Assembly (NCBI GenBank): GCA_021814005.1
Contig: JAKAJC010000011.1
Location: 1 to 41,548, forward strand
Origin: Microcaldota archaeon
GTDB lineage: Archaea > Micrarchaeota > Micrarchaeia > Anstonellales > Anstonellaceae
DNA length: 41,548 nucleotides
Direction: 5' to 3'
Part shown: positions 31,754 to 39,686 of the stretch, piece by piece
How the letters are laid out: the number at the start of each line of letters is the position of its first letter
Numbering within the stretch: position 1 is the first letter of the stretch
Position numbers and translations under genes: made by a program
The notes under the pieces: generated by a model
The model's database searches: none
What the model was told of the DNA's origin: nothing
Seen by the model: the letters and a program-made list of their open reading frames with translations, nothing else

Positions 31754-34700
31754 ATGGCCGTGCGAAATGCGCCGGCCGGCCGGAAAAACACCGCATCCCG
31801 CGCAGGTTCTATGGGGATGGATGTTTCGCCGCCGCCCGACGACGATGATGCGGATGGCGGTTTTCCGTCGTTTTCACAGGCGGTAGCAGAAGCCCGCATG
31901 ATTGAGAAGGGGGCAGTCCCCCTCTCGCCCGAAGCCATGTCGATGGCGGACCGCGACGACGTTGATTTGGGCGCAATCGAGGCCGAGCTTGGAGAGACAA
32001 CGTTTTTCGAATTCTCAGCGCAGGCACATGCGCTTGACGCGGAAATATCCTCCCGCGGCCCGGGCATGCTCCACATCTCTTTGCCCAAATTGTCCCTGCC
32101 GGCCCCTACCGCCGCCCAGCCGCCAATCGAGCGCGAGCTGGAGGGCTTCGGCCGCGGCTCGAGCGCCGAGCAGTCCGACTCTTCCCTTGAAGCGGTCCTT
32201 CCCCCCCGTGCGCGCGCAACCACTGCGCCGGCTCCGCCGCCTTCGGCAGTCCGCTCCTCGATTCCGCCGCTTCCCTCCTCTGCAGTGCCTTTGGCTCCGT
32301 CAGCATCTGGCAAGCCCGCCAATTCAGTTCCGTCAGGCATGGCAACATACCGTTTCACGTCTCCGCAGGCCGGCCGTCCCTCCCAGTCTTCTCCCCCGCC
32401 AGCCGGCGCCCCTTCCCCGCCTCCTTCAGGCGGCTCATCAGGCAAACCAACCCGACGCGAATTCATATTCCCCTCATTGGCCGGCGGCAGGCCTTCATAT
32501 GACGCTGACACTTCCGCGCCCCAGCCTCCGCCCGCGCCGCCTTCTGCCGGCGCCGCGCCCCAACCCCCTCCTGTCGCGCCGCCTTACCCACCATCAGCTT
32601 CTCCCCCGCCTTCTCCTCCAGTTTCATCAATGCCTCCGCTTCCTCCGCCCGCATCCGCGCCGCGCCCAGGCGCTCCATCGTCTCAGCCTCCAAAAATTCC
32701 ATCAAGCGGAGTGAATGCATTTTCCAAAACAGCTCAGCCCGCCTCCGCACAGAAACCCCGTGCGGCCGGTTTGTTCAGCACTCTCAAGTCCATGCTTTCG
32801 CACGAGGGCGCTGCCGAATCTCAGGCTTCAAAATCAGCAACCGGCGCGCAACCCGGCCTGCCTGCATCAGGAAAGCCGGCAGCTTCGCTCATCAAGCCGA
32901 CAATTTCACCGGCCGCGCCTCCGCGCGCATCCCCGGCCAAGCCTTCAGGCCCGTATTCGCCTTCAGAGTCGACTGTTTATCACTTCACTCCGAGCCAGCC
33001 TTCCGCGCCGCGCGCGCCGTCCCCCGGCGCTCCGCAGCCCCCGCCAGGCGGCGAATCAGGAGAAGGCGAAGAAAATATGCAAGAATCAGAAACGGCCCAG
33101 CATGCAGAAGAAGAACAAATTCAGCATGAAGAATTCAAACCAATATCGCCTCCCCCCATCTCGCCGCAATCTTCGCGCTCGGCCGCATCAGTCCCGTCAC
33201 TTCCCCCATTGTCTCCCGCCGCTTCTTCGCGCGCAGCTTTGTCGCCATCAGCTCCTTCTCCTTCAGCGCGCACTTCATTGATTCGTCCGATTATGCCGGG
33301 CCAAACCGAACCCGAAACTCCGCCCTCTCCTCCGCCCGAGGAGGAATCAGCGCCAGCCGAACCCGAAATGCCGGCAGAAGAAGAATCACTCGCCGCCGCT
33401 GAAGAAAAAGCTCCGGCCGCAACTGAGGAAGAAACACCTGCAGCCGAAGAAGAGGCCCCTGCAGAGCAGGAGCCCGAGCATGAAGAGGAAATTGCAGGCA
33501 GCACAGAAGAACCCGCAGCTTCAGAAGAATCTCCCGAAGAACCGCCTCCAGAAGAACCCCCGCCGCAAATCGAGGTTCAAAAAAAGCCGGCCCATCCGCT
33601 TTCGCGCTTTGCCGCCCGCCCTCACGGCGCCGCGCCAGTTTCAGCGCGCACAACAAAAAAGAAGGTCGAGACAAAAAAGGCAGAGGCAAAAGCCGCTCCC
33701 CTAAAATCAAAAACAAAATCAGCTTCCAATGCAAAATCAGCGCCAGCAAAAGCCGTTCCAGTTTCAAAATCATCCGCAGCTTCCAAATCGGCTCCGGCTT
33801 CCCGCGCCGCGTCTCCTTCCCCATCAATCTCCCGCGCCGCTTCAGCCTCCATCATAACTCCGTCTTCATCTTCTCCGGCCCGGCCTCCGCGAGCCGCGCC
33901 TTCTTTCGCCGCCATCATTGCGCCCGCTCCCGCATCTTCCGCCCGGCCTCCGCGAGCCGCGCCATCTTCAATCACTGCGCAGACCGAGCGGCCATCGTCA
34001 GTCCAGCCGGCATGGCACGCGCCCTCGGCTCCAACAATCGCGCCAGCAAGTTCCACACTCTCACCATCCGCCGCTCCATCTCCGGCTGCGGCATCATCAC
34101 TTTCCTCCCCGGCCGCTTCATCGCTTTCCCCTCCGGCCCAGCCTCTCTCCTCGCCGCCTCCGCCGCCCAACCCGTTGCGCGAACTTGCGCAGGCGGCAGC
34201 GGATTTGCGCGAATCTGCAAAGCAGGGTTTGAGCGCTCCGCCGCTCAGCACAGCCGCGCGCCCCGGCGGCCGCGTGTTCCCATCGCGCGCAGGCACTCCG
34301 CGCGTGATGCCAACTTCCCCCCAGCAAAAGGCAGAGGGCGAAACTCCACAATTCACCCCGGCTTTCCCGCCCTCATCTTATGCGCCGCCGGCAGCCCGGC
34401 CTGCGGCCATGCCATCTTCCCCTCTTCTCCGCCCTCTTCCTCCAAAACCGGGCGAAGGAGTTTCGGAAACTTCCCGCGTGTCGTCAAGCCTTCGCATTCC
34501 CGCAACTCCTCCTCCGCGCGCCGCGCCATCCAGCCTTCGCATTCCCGCAACTCCTCCTCCGCGCACAACGCCCTCGGGCCTTCGCATGCCTCCAACTCCT
34601 CCGCGCGCCGCGCCCCCCGCTCCGCCTCCTCCGCAAGACGACTCCGACGCATCTTCCCAGCCTCCGCCCTCCGCGCGCATACAGCCGAAAATCACGCCGT

Positions 34701-35080
34701 CAGAAACAGAGGAAAAAATGCCTCCCTCGCCCTCGCCAAAAATCACGCCCTCCCAATCTCCAATCTCAAACGCCCCGCCCGCCCAACCGGCCGCATCTTC
34801 AGCCCTTTCCTCAAAAACATCCGCAGCCCTCTCAACCGGCGCGCCGGTCGCCCAGCTCACCGACGAGGTCTATGTGTCATACGCCCGCGGCAAGCACCCC
34901 TGGCTGTATGACATATACTCTGTGGGCGGCATGACGCTGGAGGAATTCCGCAACCGCGTGAAGGCGAAGATGGAGGAAGACGAGGGCAGCGGCTCAGCAC
35001 CCCAGAGCGCTCCGGGCGCCGGACCGAACGCGGCCTTTGCGAACCTTAATAAAGAAATCAATAAGAAGTTCAAGAAGTAG
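31754..35080 (+). CDS. Giant Pro/Ala/Ser-rich protein with acidic and basic blocks, in pilus operon
   Basis: The product has 1108 residues from the ATG at 31754, five bases after the ATPase stop; the frame extends upstream only inside the ATPase gene. An acidic N-terminal region (about 1-130, with DDDDAD and ETTFFEFSAQAHALD) precedes long Pro/Ser/Ala low-complexity sequence. A Glu-rich block lies at about residues 524-607 and a Lys-rich block at about 632-682. There is a tandem SxLRIPATPPPRAAP repeat near 34480-34620. Aromatic islands TYRFTSP, EFIFPSL and VYHFTPS and the segment GLFSTLKSMLSH (about 338) punctuate it. The last 85 residues are non-repetitive: DEVYVSYARGKHPWLYDIYSVGG and a helical EEFRNRVKAKMEED. 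No signal peptide or membrane helix. No family recognised. Confidence 0.85.
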   Translation: MAVRNAPAGRKNTASRAGSMGMDVSPPPDDDDADGGFPSFSQAVAEARMIEKGAVPLSPEAMSMADRDDVDLGAIEAELGETTFFEFSAQAHALDAEISSRGPGMLHISLPKLSLPAPTAAQPPIERELEGFGRGSSAEQSDSSLEAVLPPRARATTAPAPPPSAVRSSIPPLPSSAVPLAPSASGKPANSVPSGMATYRFTSPQAGRPSQSSPPPAGAPSPPPSGGSSGKPTRREFIFPSLAGGRPSYDADTSAPQPPPAPPSAGAAPQPPPVAPPYPPSASPPPSPPVSSMPPLPPPASAPRPGAPSSQPPKIPSSGVNAFSKTAQPASAQKPRAAGLFSTLKSMLSHEGAAESQASKSATGAQPGLPASGKPAASLIKPTISPAAPPRASPAKPSGPYSPSESTVYHFTPSQPSAPRAPSPGAPQPPPGGESGEGEENMQESETAQHAEEEQIQHEEFKPISPPPISPQSSRSAASVPSLPPLSPAASSRAALSPSAPSPSARTSLIRPIMPGQTEPETPPSPPPEEESAPAEPEMPAEEESLAAAEEKAPAATEEETPAAEEEAPAEQEPEHEEEIAGSTEEPAASEESPEEPPPEEPPPQIEVQKKPAHPLSRFAARPHGAAPVSARTTKKKVETKKAEAKAAPLKSKTKSASNAKSAPAKAVPVSKSSAASKSAPASRAASPSPSISRAASASIITPSSSSPARPPRAAPSFAAIIAPAPASSARPPRAAPSSITAQTERPSSVQPAWHAPSAPTIAPASSTLSPSAAPSPAAASSLSSPAASSLSPPAQPLSSPPPPPNPLRELAQAAADLRESAKQGLSAPPLSTAARPGGRVFPSRAGTPRVMPTSPQQKAEGETPQFTPAFPPSSYAPPAARPAAMPSSPLLRPLPPKPGEGVSETSRVSSSLRIPATPPPRAAPSSLRIPATPPPRTTPSGLRMPPTPPRAAPPAPPPPQDDSDASSQPPPSARIQPKITPSETEEKMPPSPSPKITPSQSPISNAPPAQPAASSALSSKTSAALSTGAPVAQLTDEVYVSYARGKHPWLYDIYSVGGMTLEEFRNRVKAKMEEDEGSGSAPQSAPGAGPNAAFANLNKEINKKFKK

Positions 35081-35090
35081 CAATGAAGTG

Positions 35091-36098
35091 ATGGATATGG
35101 CCAATGACCCCAAAACCCCGCCCGCCATCAGCGGCATCAAGCCCGCCGGCGCATCTCCGGCAAAATCCTCTTATGTGTCCTCTGCCGGCACAGCGCCGCA
35201 GCCGATGGTGAGCACTCCGCTGCGCCCCAGCCGCGAGCGCGAACTGGGCACCGCTCCCGCGCCATTGCGCAACCTCTATTTCACTCTCGCCGCCAGCCGC
35301 CCCATGCTCAAGAAGGAGCTGGAAATGGCCGAGATGGCGCAGACGCCGGCAACGTTCATAAATTTCTGCTTCACGCGCGCCGTGCCCCTCGCCCTTGTCC
35401 TCGAAATCCTCCTCATCGCGGTGCTGTCAACGCAGAAGATGGATACCCTCCCGTTCGCCATTCTGGCAATCATCGGCGTGCCGGTGTTCTTCTTCCTCAC
35501 GTTCGAATACTTCCTGATGCAGCCGCGCGTCATCATCAAGCGCCGCGCCCGCAAAATAGACCAGGAGCTTGTGTTCGCGGGCAGGCATCTGCTCATCTCG
35601 ATGCGCTCCGGTGTCATGCTTTTCGACGCCATGCTGGGCATCACGCGCGATTACGGCGAAGTGTCCAAGGAGTTCAACAAAATCGTCGAGAAGGTCACTC
35701 TGGGCGTGCCGATGGCGATTGCCATGCACGACGTCGCAGAGCACAGCCCCTCCTCCTACTACCGCCGCGTCATTCTGCAGATGGCCAACTCCCTCGTCTC
35801 AGGCTCCGACGTCGCCGACTCGCTCGAATCCGTTCTCGACCAGGTGTCGCAGGAGCAAATCATCCAGCTCAAGGCATACGGCCAGAAGCTCAACCCGCTT
35901 GTAATGTTCTACATGATATTCGGCGTCATCATGCCATCTTTGGGCGTGGCGTTCCTCATCATCCTGCTCTCGTTCGTCGGCACCGGCCTCTCGGCGTACG
36001 GCGTGGGCATAATGATGGCCATATTCGGCCTTGTCAGCATCACCCAGTTCCTTTTCCTCTCGGTGGTGGAAAATTCGAGGCCGTCTTTCGATTTGTAA
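35091..36098 (+). CDS. Pilus platform membrane protein 1 (TadB/C, PilC/ArlJ type)
   Basis: The 335-residue product starts with a Pro/Ser/Ala-rich cytosolic stretch, two membrane helices (about 95-145; LVLEILLIAVLS and FAILAIIGVPVFFFLTFEYF), a cytosolic T2SSF domain with RHLLISMRSGVMLFDAMLGI and QMANSLVSGSDVADSLESVLDQVS, then two C-terminal helices (FYMIFGVIMPSLGVAFLIILLSF and MMAIFGLVSITQFLFLSVV). This is the inner-membrane platform that couples the ATPase to pilin assembly. The ATG at 35091 is preceded by AAGTG; an ATG two codons on is also possible. It begins 10 bases after the preceding stop. Its proline-rich N terminus resembles the style of the giant proteins. Confidence 0.92.
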   Translation: MDMANDPKTPPAISGIKPAGASPAKSSYVSSAGTAPQPMVSTPLRPSRERELGTAPAPLRNLYFTLAASRPMLKKELEMAEMAQTPATFINFCFTRAVPLALVLEILLIAVLSTQKMDTLPFAILAIIGVPVFFFLTFEYFLMQPRVIIKRRARKIDQELVFAGRHLLISMRSGVMLFDAMLGITRDYGEVSKEFNKIVEKVTLGVPMAIAMHDVAEHSPSSYYRRVILQMANSLVSGSDVADSLESVLDQVSQEQIIQLKAYGQKLNPLVMFYMIFGVIMPSLGVAFLIILLSFVGTGLSAYGVGIMMAIFGLVSITQFLFLSVVENSRPSFDL

Positions 36099-36110
36099 GG
36101 ATGTGTTCCC

Positions 36111-37190
36111 ATGAGCAACCCCCAACCATTTGAACTGGTCGGACGGCTATTCGGCCGCGAGCGCATAAAGCGACTGGGCATCTTCCTTGACGCCGGCGGC
36201 TTCCCGTACGCGCCTGAAACCTTTGCCGGCATCTATGTGCTGGCATGCCTCATTCTTTCGATAATCCTCAGCCTCATGCTCATCATCCTCGTGCCCCTCA
36301 AGGCGTCGATTTACAAAATCTCCCTCGCGGTCCTTGCCCCCCTCGTGGTCGCAACCCCGTATTTCGTCCCGATTCTCGCAATCGTGCTGGCGTTCATATC
36401 GGTGTTCGCCATCGTCGGCGTCATCACCTATGCGATAATCCGCATGGCCGCAGACAGCCGGCGCAACAAGGTCGACGAGGTTCTCCCCGACTTTTTGATG
36501 CTGGCCGCGGCCAACGTGCGCGCCGGCATGACGGTGGACCAGGCCCTCTGGTACGCGGCCAAGCCGGAATTCGGCCTGCTCTCAGTCGAGGTTCAGGTCG
36601 TGGCCCGCCGCACATTCGGAGGCGAGCCGTTCGACAAGGCAATCGACCACCTCTCCACCCACTTCAACTCCAAATTCGTGCGCCGCACCGTTGTGCTCAT
36701 CAAGCAGGGCCTCTCATCGGGAGGCCGCATCGCCGAAATTCTGGAGCGCACCGCGCAGGACGTGCGCAACATGCAGATTATCAAAAAAGACATCGCGGCC
36801 TCGCTTTTGATGTACATCATCTTCCTCGTGTTCGCGGCCTCGATTGGCGCGCCCTTCCTCTTCTCCGTCTCGGCAAAGCTCATCGCCCTGCTCTCCAGCG
36901 TGTTCGCGCAGCTGCCAGACACGAGCTCGATGGCAACAATGGCCGGCAGTTCGTTCATCAAGCCGCAGCCGCCCGTCATCTCCTCGGAGCAGTTCATGAT
37001 TTTCGTGGTTCTCTCCACGATTGTCACGGCAATATGCTCGGGGCTGATGATTGGCGTCATCATGCGCGGCAACCGCATGGAGGGCGTGCGCTACATCCCG
37101 CTCATGCTTCTGGCAAGCGCCGTCGTATTTCTGGTGATATCGACGCTTCTGGACACTTTCCTGACGGGAATGGGCGGCGGCGCAATCTGA
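36111..37190 (+). CDS. Pilus platform membrane protein 2 (TadB/C, PilC/ArlJ type)
   Basis: The 359-residue second platform protein has N-terminal helices (about 42-110), a cytosolic T2SSF domain with DEVLPDFLMLAAANVRAGMTVDQALWYAA and VLIKQGLSSGGRIAEILERTAQDVRNMQ, and three C-terminal helices. VLPDFL...ANVRAGMTVDQAL is the archetypal motif of the TadB/TadC and ArlJ families. Tandem platform genes are usual in Tad-like and many archaeal pilus systems. GGATGTG precedes the ATG. It is the last gene of the operon; a palindrome-rich terminator follows directly. Confidence 0.94.
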   Translation: MSNPQPFELVGRLFGRERIKRLGIFLDAGGFPYAPETFAGIYVLACLILSIILSLMLIILVPLKASIYKISLAVLAPLVVATPYFVPILAIVLAFISVFAIVGVITYAIIRMAADSRRNKVDEVLPDFLMLAAANVRAGMTVDQALWYAAKPEFGLLSVEVQVVARRTFGGEPFDKAIDHLSTHFNSKFVRRTVVLIKQGLSSGGRIAEILERTAQDVRNMQIIKKDIAASLLMYIIFLVFAASIGAPFLFSVSAKLIALLSSVFAQLPDTSSMATMAGSSFIKPQPPVISSEQFMIFVVLSTIVTAICSGLMIGVIMRGNRMEGVRYIPLMLLASAVVFLVISTLLDTFLTGMGGGAI

Positions 37191-37325
37191 CAAAATAAAA
37201 ATAAAAAAAAGAAAACCGGCCGCCCGCGCGGGCCATGGCGGGCTCGAGCCCGCCAATTTCGGGGCGCCCCAAGCGCCCCATGCCTCTTTTTCTCTTTTTT
37301 CATCTTGTCTTTTTCCCCCGAAACC
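37191..37325. terminator. Palindrome-rich terminator after the pilus operon
   Basis: An A-rich tract (37191-37216) is followed by three GC hairpins: GCCCGCGCGGGC (37222-37233), a perfect 20-bp palindrome centred on CTCGAG (37236-37255) and GGGGCGC-CCCAA-GCGCCCC (37261-37279). T-rich tracts follow from 37286. The plan matches 8747-8862, but here the flanking genes point the same way. Confidence 0.7.
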
Positions 37326-37374
37326 CACCTATTTCTTTAAAAATTCTTCCCCCCTTTATCGCCTAAGAAAATGA

Positions 37375-37383
37375 AAGGGTGAT
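37375..37383 (+). promoter_or_regulatory. Ribosome binding site that fixes the pilin start
   Basis: AAGGGTGAT lies just before a TTG at 37387. It supports the TTG as the start, giving a short basic leader before the class III cleavage site. A TATA-like TTTAAAAAT lies at about 37336-37344. Confidence 0.6.
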
Positions 37384-37386
37384 CGT

Positions 37387-38007
37387 TTGTCACGTGTGCT
37401 AAAAGGCCAATCCGCCATGGAATATTTGATGACCTATGGCTGGGCATTGCTGGTGATTGTCATTGTCATCGCCGTGCTCATCTACATCAATCCGTTCCGT
37501 GCGCCGGAGCAGTGTGTATTTGACCAGGCAGGGTTCCTCTGCCAGAAGCCCATCTTGCAGGTAAGCGGCCTGGCTCCAGACGGCTCAACAAAAGTCGCGG
37601 GCCTGTTCCACGCAACACTGGTGAACGGTGACCGCAAGACCATCGTAATCGAGGCCATTTCATGCGTCAAGGGCCGAACATCCCCCGACGGTGAAATCAC
37701 CAACACTGATTCGTGGCCAGACTACACCCTGGTGAAGCGCACTCTGGGCTATCAGGAACAGATTGACGACTTGGGCAACTTCCTGGACGACAGCGGAAAC
37801 TCCAACTATGTTTCCTGCGTTGATTTGGATGCAGCCACGCCCAAGACATCCGGCGGCTATGCAAAGCTGTCCTACCCCGCGTCAATCACGCTGCGCCCCA
37901 ACGAGGACTTCTCAGGCCGCCTGTATGTGGCCTACAAGTACTCTGACGACCCGAGCACCATGCCGCCCAAAATCGTCGGCGCCAATCTGGTGACCAGAAC
38001 GCAGTGA
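37387..38007 (+). CDS. Archaeal type IV pilin-like protein with class III signal peptide
   Basis: The 206-residue product begins MSRVLKG then QSAMEYLMTYGWALLVIVIVIAVLIYI. This is a short basic leader, a prepilin peptidase site after Gly7 and the hydrophobic assembly helix of archaeal pilins; the QSAMEYLMTYGW form is common in DPANN genomes. The mature domain (about 160 residues) contains four Cys (QCVFDQAGFLC, SCVKGR, SCVDLD) that could form disulfides, and a C-terminal beta-rich region. It is probably the substrate of the ATPase and platform proteins encoded upstream. It has its own promoter and TTG start. No prepilin peptidase gene is in the window. Confidence 0.9.
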   Translation: MSRVLKGQSAMEYLMTYGWALLVIVIVIAVLIYINPFRAPEQCVFDQAGFLCQKPILQVSGLAPDGSTKVAGLFHATLVNGDRKTIVIEAISCVKGRTSPDGEITNTDSWPDYTLVKRTLGYQEQIDDLGNFLDDSGNSNYVSCVDLDAATPKTSGGYAKLSYPASITLRPNEDFSGRLYVAYKYSDDPSTMPPKIVGANLVTRTQ

Positions 38008-38015
38008 GCAGTCTT

Positions 38016-38046
38016 TTTTCTTTTTAATTTTTATTTTATTTTTCCC
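38016..38046 (+). terminator. Poly-T terminator after the pilin gene
   Basis: Successive T runs (TTTTTT, TTTTT, TTTTT, TTTT, TTTTT) begin 9 bases after the pilin stop without a strong hairpin, typical of archaeal termination. The rest of the gap to 38147 holds only short imperfect inverted repeats. Confidence 0.6.
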
Positions 38047-38147
38047 CAGCTTCAGCTCTGCTTCAGAGAACTCAGGGCGAAGCACTGCTCTGTTGCCGCG
38101 GGCAAACTGAATTGAAAAATAAACACCAGACCGGAAAATTAAATTGC

Positions 38148-39686
38148 CTAAAGCCTGTCCTGATTCGCCAGCCGAGTTATCTGCTCTTTTCTTCCCGCCG
38201 CCTTGCGCCGCCTGAAATCGGACGCCGCCCCCGCGCTCAATGCCACCACGACCACCAGCAAAGCAAGAGTCATGAGCGGGTTGAAGCCGAACGAGGGGAA
38301 GTCGGCCGACAGCACGCTGAAGCTGTCCGCAATGGCCGTCAAATTGAAAAGCGAATGAAGCACAATCGCCATCACAAGGCCCGGCAAAAATGCCAGCAGG
38401 GCGAAGCGGCCCCATTTCTGCGATTTTGCCCAGCCCAAAGACGCGCCAAGGGCGGCCGAGAAGCAGCCATGCGCCACGGCGTTGACCACGCTGCGGTACA
38501 CGCCAAGGCCCACCCACACAGCCAGCCCGTTCTGGAACGGGTCTGTTCTTGATGCAAGATAAAACCAGTTTTCCACAAGAGAAAAGCCCAATCCGACCGC
38601 AAAGCCAAGATGCAGGCCGTGCAGGGCGTCGGCAAATTCATGGTGCCCGCGCAGGGCCAGCAAACCCGCGCCCTTCACCAGCTCCTCGATAAACGGGGCA
38701 ACCAGCGCAACCGTGACTATGGCGGCAATCATTGTGTTGCTGCCCAAAAATGGCGCCAGCAGCTGCACCTGCGCTGTGTTGAGCACAAGGGCCAGCACGG
38801 CCGCCATTATGCCCCAGATGAACATGCCTGCCATAAACCGCAGCGGCATCTTTTCCATCCATTCATTGTAGGCCCAGGCCAGCATGAAATAAACAAGCGG
38901 CATTATGGCCGCGCCAAGAAGAGAGAGAAGGAAAATCGGCATCGCCTTCTCGGCGGGCAGATGGGCCGCAAGTCCCGTCCAGATGATGCTGGCCATCAGG
39001 CCGAGCGCAATCAGCTCAATCAGCCAGAAGAGCGGGTGGGCAAGCACGTCTGCCAATGCTTCAGCGAGCGGCCTGCCCGCGATTTTCGGCATGAAGAAAC
39101 TGTGAATGGTGTATTCGTCCCTATACTCGCCGTCGGAATGGCTGGCATAGGCCCATTCGGCCAAAACGAGGAGAAGGGCGATTATCGCGCCTCCGCACAG
39201 CGGAATGAACACAGCGGCCATGTTGGTGAGTTCGGTCCGGCTCTTGAGCTCGTAAGCGCTCCAGTCCTCAACCAGTTCGAAATACTTGCCATGCAGAACC
39301 ACGTCGCCTTCGGCCACGACCGCATACTGGATGCTGGCCTTGGTCTCGCCGCTGTATTTTGCCTCGAAATTCTGCGTGAAATTTCCGGTGGTGCCAGGCT
39401 GCACTACGCCCAAAAGCCGCTCGTATTTCCAGCCGTCGGCAGTGTGCGAGATTAAGTGTATCTCCCAGTCCTGCAGTCCGTCATTGGCAATGCTGATGGA
39501 TGCGATGTAGCGGGCGGTGGTGTCGTCAATCGAGGTGTTCGTGATGGTGATGACGGCCGGCAGGTCGACCGCAAAATCCGCCAGCTGCGTCCCGCGCTGC
39601 GTCACGTTCAGGGTGAAGCTGCTGGCCGCCGGAACCAGAATGAGAAGACAGGCCAGCAAAACGGCCAGAATGTGCGCCAACCTCAT
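38148..39686 (-). CDS. PrsW-family intramembrane protease with extracellular domain
   Basis: The 512-residue product has a signal peptide (MRLAHILAVLLACLLILVPAASS), an extracellular beta-rich domain of about 140 residues and then about ten membrane helices. The conserved PrsW/CAAX-like motifs are all present: APFIEELVKGAGLL (Glu-Glu), GFAVGLGFSLVENWFY (Glu), HGCFSAALG and LHSLFNLTA (His). The family includes glutamic-type intramembrane proteases; Bacillus PrsW cuts an anti-sigma factor. The ATG overlaps the TGA of the TPR-AAA gene as ATGA, so the two are translationally coupled. The upstream in-frame start at 39713 would lose the clean signal peptide. Confidence 0.9.
   Translation of the reverse strand: MRLAHILAVLLACLLILVPAASSFTLNVTQRGTQLADFAVDLPAVITITNTSIDDTTARYIASISIANDGLQDWEIHLISHTADGWKYERLLGVVQPGTTGNFTQNFEAKYSGETKASIQYAVVAEGDVVLHGKYFELVEDWSAYELKSRTELTNMAAVFIPLCGGAIIALLLVLAEWAYASHSDGEYRDEYTIHSFFMPKIAGRPLAEALADVLAHPLFWLIELIALGLMASIIWTGLAAHLPAEKAMPIFLLSLLGAAIMPLVYFMLAWAYNEWMEKMPLRFMAGMFIWGIMAAVLALVLNTAQVQLLAPFLGSNTMIAAIVTVALVAPFIEELVKGAGLLALRGHHEFADALHGLHLGFAVGLGFSLVENWFYLASRTDPFQNGLAVWVGLGVYRSVVNAVAHGCFSAALGASLGWAKSQKWGRFALLAFLPGLVMAIVLHSLFNLTAIADSFSVLSADFPSFGFNPLMTLALLVVVVALSAGAASDFRRRKAAGRKEQITRLANQDRL

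Noticed and set aside
31902-34934. Overlapping long frames within the second proline-rich gene
   Set aside because: Same cause: low-complexity coding sequence leaves other frames open. Only the frame with its start after the ATPase stop encodes an ordinary C-terminal module.
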